Assembly: GCA_028564705.1 (NCBI GenBank)
Contig: JAPXFQ010002620.1
Coordinates: 310,001-374,000 of the forward strand
Direction: 5' to 3'
Length of the DNA: 64,000 nt
Origin: Apricaphanius iberus
Lineage: Eukaryota > Chordata > Actinopteri > Cyprinodontiformes > Aphaniidae
Part shown: in pieces, positions 59,891 to 64,000 of the stretch
How positions within the stretch are numbered: position 1 is the first letter of the stretch
How the letters are laid out: each line of letters begins with the position of its first letter
Made by a program: the position numbers and the translations under genes
The notes under the pieces: model-generated
What the model was told of the DNA's origin: nothing
What the model saw: the letters and a program-made list of their open reading frames with translations, nothing else
Databases searched by the model: none

Positions 59891-60273
59891 CAATAAGACT
59901 TTGAAAAATTACCCCCCTCTTTTTTCTTTAATGACAGGCTAAACAATCTATCTTTTTGATGTTAATTTGTGACTTTACAAACAGAGAGCCATACTAACAA
60001 CACTAAGAATATATTATGCAGCATTAGAAATAGACGTTTATAAGTTTCTGTTATAACTGTTTCTTTTGTTTGTGTGGATAAAAAAAAACACCTGAGGAAC
60101 AACAACAGGGATAGTTGAACTTCTGATCTAGCAAAAAAAACAAAAAAACGCCAAGATTCTCATCTCAGATAAAATAAATAACCTGCGCCATGACAAAAAA
60201 GTTGTTTTCCTGAAGACGTCTGGTACTAAGAGGAAAACTCCCATTACCTGTCATTGAGTTATGAGTTGTAGAC
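59891..60273. other. intergenic
   Basis: Nothing recognised beyond A-rich tracts. Confidence 0.4.
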
Positions 60274-61191
60274 CAGGGCCCGTATCCCTAAAGAATTTTT
60301 GTGCAAAAAGTGGCTCCTAGCGGCCAAATTCTAAGAAAAATATCAGTCATGATGTTTTCTTAGAATTTTCCCTAAAAGTGACACGAAAATCCCAGTTAAT
60401 ATAAAAGCTATTCCTCAAGATTCCTAGCGCTTAAAAGGGCTCCTAAGGCTAGATCTGCTAAGAGCAGGGAAGAGGACTTTTAGTGGCTTAGGAGTTCCCC
60501 TAAGCAGCTGTTTGTAGGATATTTGTTAACAAGGCTTAATAAATAGACAGCCAGCAATCACACATTGATAAAAGCTGAGCCGTGTTTCCCTCATTAAGAC
60601 CACACTGAGGTGTAACGTTGCAATTTCTACTTCATTAAGGACAGCCCCTTGAGATCGGCCATCTTGTTTTCACTGGGGTCCATATGGGAGTGAAAGTACA
60701 AAATATGCCAGCTAGGATATTAATATGAGCAAATAAGACACAAATCATTATTTGAACATGATTTGAACAAGCTTAAATTTTCACATATTTTAGATTCTAA
60801 TGTTAGGCTATAACCCCTAGAGCTTACTCTTCATTTTCCAGATATTTTCTTGAATGTGTAATGTTATGTACAATTACAGTCTGCATAAGATTAGAGTGTA
60901 TAATTATGTTTATTGATTTGAGGGTACATCCTTTGCTCATTATCACCAAAAGTTCATTTTCATCAAACTTCTACGATCAACCAATCACGGCTTTTGAAAT
61001 GATGACTCATACCTAGCAACGGTGTCAACCACACCTCCTCACTAAGATAGGATTTTCCATCCATTCCTTGCTCAGAGTTCACTGAAAATGTTCTGGAATC
61101 ACTTCTAAGCTAAAACTCCTGGCAAGGAATTTTTAGGTAAAGTTAGGAGCTCTCTGAGAGGATTCTCAGAATCTTTAGGTATACAGGCCTG
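60274..61191. mobile_element. MITE with CCTAAAGA-type termini
   Basis: The left end CAGGGCCCGTATCCCTAAAG and the right end (reverse complement CCAGGCCTGTATACCTAAAG) are imperfect inverted repeats. Internal 'gctcctaaggctagatctgc' and 'ttaggagctctctgagagg' are repeated in inverted form. Non-coding; no clean target duplication. Confidence 0.7.
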
Positions 61192-64000
61192 GTTTGTGTC
61201 TTGTTTGGGTGTGGTGATACTGACAAGCTGGTTCATATATTTTTTAGGTTTTTATTTTGGAGTTGTAGAGAAACACAGGGACCTATGACTACTTCACATC
61301 CAAGCCCCTTTAAAAAACAGCAAGCTAATCATAACACCATAAGAAGAAAAAAACAGGCCTCCACTACTTCTGGGGAAAAAAATAGTTTTACAGTGTAAAC
61401 CTTATCGTTTTAATGTAAGTCTGGTCTTATTTGCAACTCAGATACCGTAGTGCAACCTTTAACATGCCATTCATATTCAAAATCCTCCAATATTACTGAT
61501 TTCTTTAAAAAGTCCACAAAGTAAGAGTGGGCCAAAGTTCCACAGTCATGAAGTTAAAGATTTACTGCTACTTATATCAAACTAATTATGTCACTTTTTG
61601 CAGCTAAAGGTGGCACAAGCAGTTCTCAGGTTTGAAGATTAACACATTTTTCTCATATGGTTTGCATAACTTTTTTTTCCCTTTCTGAACAAAATCATAA
61701 TTTCAAACTACTTTCTGTATTTGACCATCTTATCTTCATGCAATTTTAATTATATGTTTGATGATAGAAAACATTAAAAGGTGAAATTACCTGAAGATAT
61801 TTGTAAGGCATGTGATTTTTTTTACCATACTGTAAATATGTTTGTGCCACGAAGATGCTGTGTAATAACATCCCTGGTTTTTCGAAAGAGGAGAAAGTTC
61901 CTAATGTTGACTATTTCTGACATGTACAGATGAAGGTGTTTCTGGAGCAGATAATATAGAAGCTTTAAGGAGACAGCTTTGGAGTACAATAGAAGTTTAT
62001 ATTCTTGACTGATTTGGGTTGTTTTGACTTATTCTTTTACTCTTTAGGATAAATTGCCTAGGGGCTATTTTCTTCATCCTGCTGGTCTTTCTGCTCTTGT
62101 TTGACATATTAATTGAAATTACTCTTGCTAAACTTTGCTTAATCTTTGCATTTCTATGTGAATTTGTTTTCTTGGGTACTTCTTGTCTGAGTACGTTCCT
62201 GTCTAAATTGCAACATATCTAGATTATTTTGACTGAATTGTGTCTTATTGCTTTGGACCTAAATTGATTTCAATTTTTTGTGTGATGCTTAAATATATTC
62301 TGTCTTGTGCATATACTATATATGCACGGCTATGTAAATGTATTGCATTCAAAATACCAGTGTCTGAGTTGAAAAAGTCTAACATGCCATGATATAAAAA
62401 TCCTTTTAGCAGTAGAAGCTATTTCTATGTCCACCAGCATGCCAGAGTGTCCCCTTAAAAAGGAAAACAAGAACTCTTCAATAATAAAAGTTTGATCTAG
62501 GAGAATAAATGAACTTTGAAGGAGAAACGCTTGCATTCAAATCTATTTACTTCAAACAGGCTATGACTGGATTGTGTCTTCAGTTCACTCATTAAAATCC
62601 TGTTGGTGACTACTATCCTTTGCAGCACAAAAACTCTCCCAAACATGGAGAATGACCACAGCTCTTTGTGGACTCCTAAGTTATCTCAGCAGTTCCATGG
62701 CAACCACTTGTTGAAGCTTCACTGCTTGTTGCTGGGCAATGTGATGTAGTGGAGCAGAAAATCCCTCCATTGACATGCTCTCCGCCTCCTTCTGCACTCA
62801 CCCTTCTCCCTGCCTCATCCCTGCCCTCCCACTGACCACTGTCAAAACAACCCAAGTTTGCTCTACTTCAGTGGGACATTGAGCAACTAATGCATATTTT
62901 TGGATGTACCCTTTTATTGTCATGCCACACTAAGAATGATGTAAAGTTGCTTTACAGAGAAGTATCATACATTCTTTGGATTCTATCAGAGAGGAAATAA
63001 CTGACCGTAAAAGACTGAAGACCAATGTAAAAGATTTAGTTCCAAACATACTTACGACACATTTTTGGTTAGTTTTAAGTTCAACTCCCAATAAAATCTG
63101 ATTTTAAAAAAACATATTTTCAGTATAGCCAGTTGTGTCTCTTACTATACTATGGGTTTGTCACAAGCATACACACTAGGTCTCCAAATCCGTTCAAACT
63201 TTTTTTTCTTTATTCCACCCGCTTTGTCTTCTTTGAAAGCTGACTAATTTTCTTGAGAAATAACTGATGCATCTTCTGTTTTTCTCTAGTTTGTGTTGTA
63301 TTTCTAATATTCCACTAAACTTACACCAAACTATTTGAACCAAAGTGGTCTTGAATTATCTGAATAAATAGACGGCCACTGAACTCAGCGATGCAAATGT
63401 GTCTATTGAACTGGAGTTTCTACAATGGTAAAAATGGAAACTCCAATATCAGAAGTTGTTTCACGGGATTTATCCTGTTGGAAACTCGGGAATTTCAGCT
63501 TTCATAAATACATGACAAATCCTGCCGTTTTTTCAAACTGAAAAAGCTGTAGGCTATTATAAGTAATTGAACTTTTGACTGATAAATTTCCAACATTATC
63601 CATAAACGACTTTTAGCTGAAACATATTCCTAACTTTGATCTATGGGATTTGGAGACCAGATATTTGGACATATCCAACTAATAGTTTTAGAAACAACTA
63701 AACATGCAGATTTTCCACTTGGTTTGCTCTGAAGAGGCTAAAGGTTTTTGAGAGAGCTTTATGTCTATACAATTCACTCTATCCTTGAGTTCCAAAGGCT
63801 TTGAGTTTGCTGCTAGAATGATCAATAGTTTGATCCTCTCATTTTAGTGTGACCTTTGGTATTAAATTCGACCCAAAACTTTATTTACTGGCGCTATGAG
63901 AATCCTGCTCCCTGTAGAAACATGATGAATGTGTTTGTGGATAAACTATTAGCAGCTGTAATCACGCTTTAATGTTGTAGATCTTTATCATGGCAGATGC
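61192..64000. other. intergenic or intronic sequence, no exon recognised
   Basis: No domain-bearing exon was recognised. 62600-62880 is GC-richer than its surroundings and contains two X-box-like sites (62692-62740) and CT-rich stretches, so it may be a promoter or enhancer of a gene beyond the right edge. The rest is AT-rich. Confidence 0.35.
62692..62740. promoter_or_regulatory. two candidate RFX X-box-like motifs
   Basis: GTTCCATGGCAAC (62692-62704) and GTTGCTGGGCAAT (62728-62740) both approximate the palindromic X-box GTTGCCnnGGCAAC, 36 bp apart start to start. The first lacks one base of the left half-site. Candidate only. Confidence 0.35.

Noticed and set aside
62031..62222. Open plus-strand frame with a hydrophobic product (GAIFFILLVFLLLFDILIEI) after a TTTAG
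   Set aside because: No ATG, no donor site with homology beyond it and no recognisable family. T-rich DNA produces hydrophobic text by chance.
1..64000. CRISPR arrays, operons, bacterial defence systems, rRNA genes, viral genes
   Set aside because: None seen; gene structure and repeats are those of a vertebrate nuclear genome.

Overview
The window is vertebrate nuclear DNA, almost certainly from a ray-finned (teleost) fish. It is AT-rich with small GT..AG-spliced exons in long introns. It is full of teleost repeat families: L2-clade and RTE/Rex3-like LINEs, Tc1-like elements with TA duplications, Harbinger elements with TTA duplications, hAT elements with 8-bp duplications, a tRNA-derived SINE and CA/GT microsatellites. 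A percomorph or killifish-like fish is my guess from the repeat style; it is not proven.

Three host genes can be supported. (1) The first coding exon of a TM4SF (L6 tetraspanin-like) gene, minus strand, 1839-2030; the rest lies beyond the left edge. (2) mblac1, minus strand, two coding exons (31611-31189 and 29578-29339), encoding a 220-residue metallo-beta-lactamase-fold protein with all its metal ligands. (3) mpdu1, plus strand, seven coding exons between 33042 and 43040 with consistent phases, encoding a 256-residue PQ-loop membrane protein of dolichol-linked sugar use. mblac1 and mpdu1 are divergent, with 1.4 kb between start codons.

Most of the rest is transposon-derived and strongly nested. 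At 11.7-21.9 kb a ZMYM1-like hAT transposase is broken by a 0.97-kb element and by a complete 6.9-kb second hAT element with its own terminal repeats and target duplication. At 44.6-48.0 kb a MITE holds an L2 LINE and a hAT deletion derivative. At 48.45-52.77 kb a Tc1-like element abuts an RTE-type LINE whose target duplication includes the Tc1 element's TA. In mpdu1 intron 5 a 2.5-kb MITE with TA duplication encloses a palindromic element and a Harbinger copy.

The least expected signals are a 51-bp hairpin at 855-961 whose three mismatches are all G-U wobbles on one strand, the hAT-in-hAT nest with a microsatellite frameshift, an SGNH-hydrolase-like domain in an L2 LINE ORF1, and a pair of X-box-like sites near 62.7 kb. 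I saw no operon, CRISPR array, prokaryotic system or rRNA gene, and no tRNA gene apart from the tRNA-derived SINE. All family names rest on reading motifs by eye; no database search was run.
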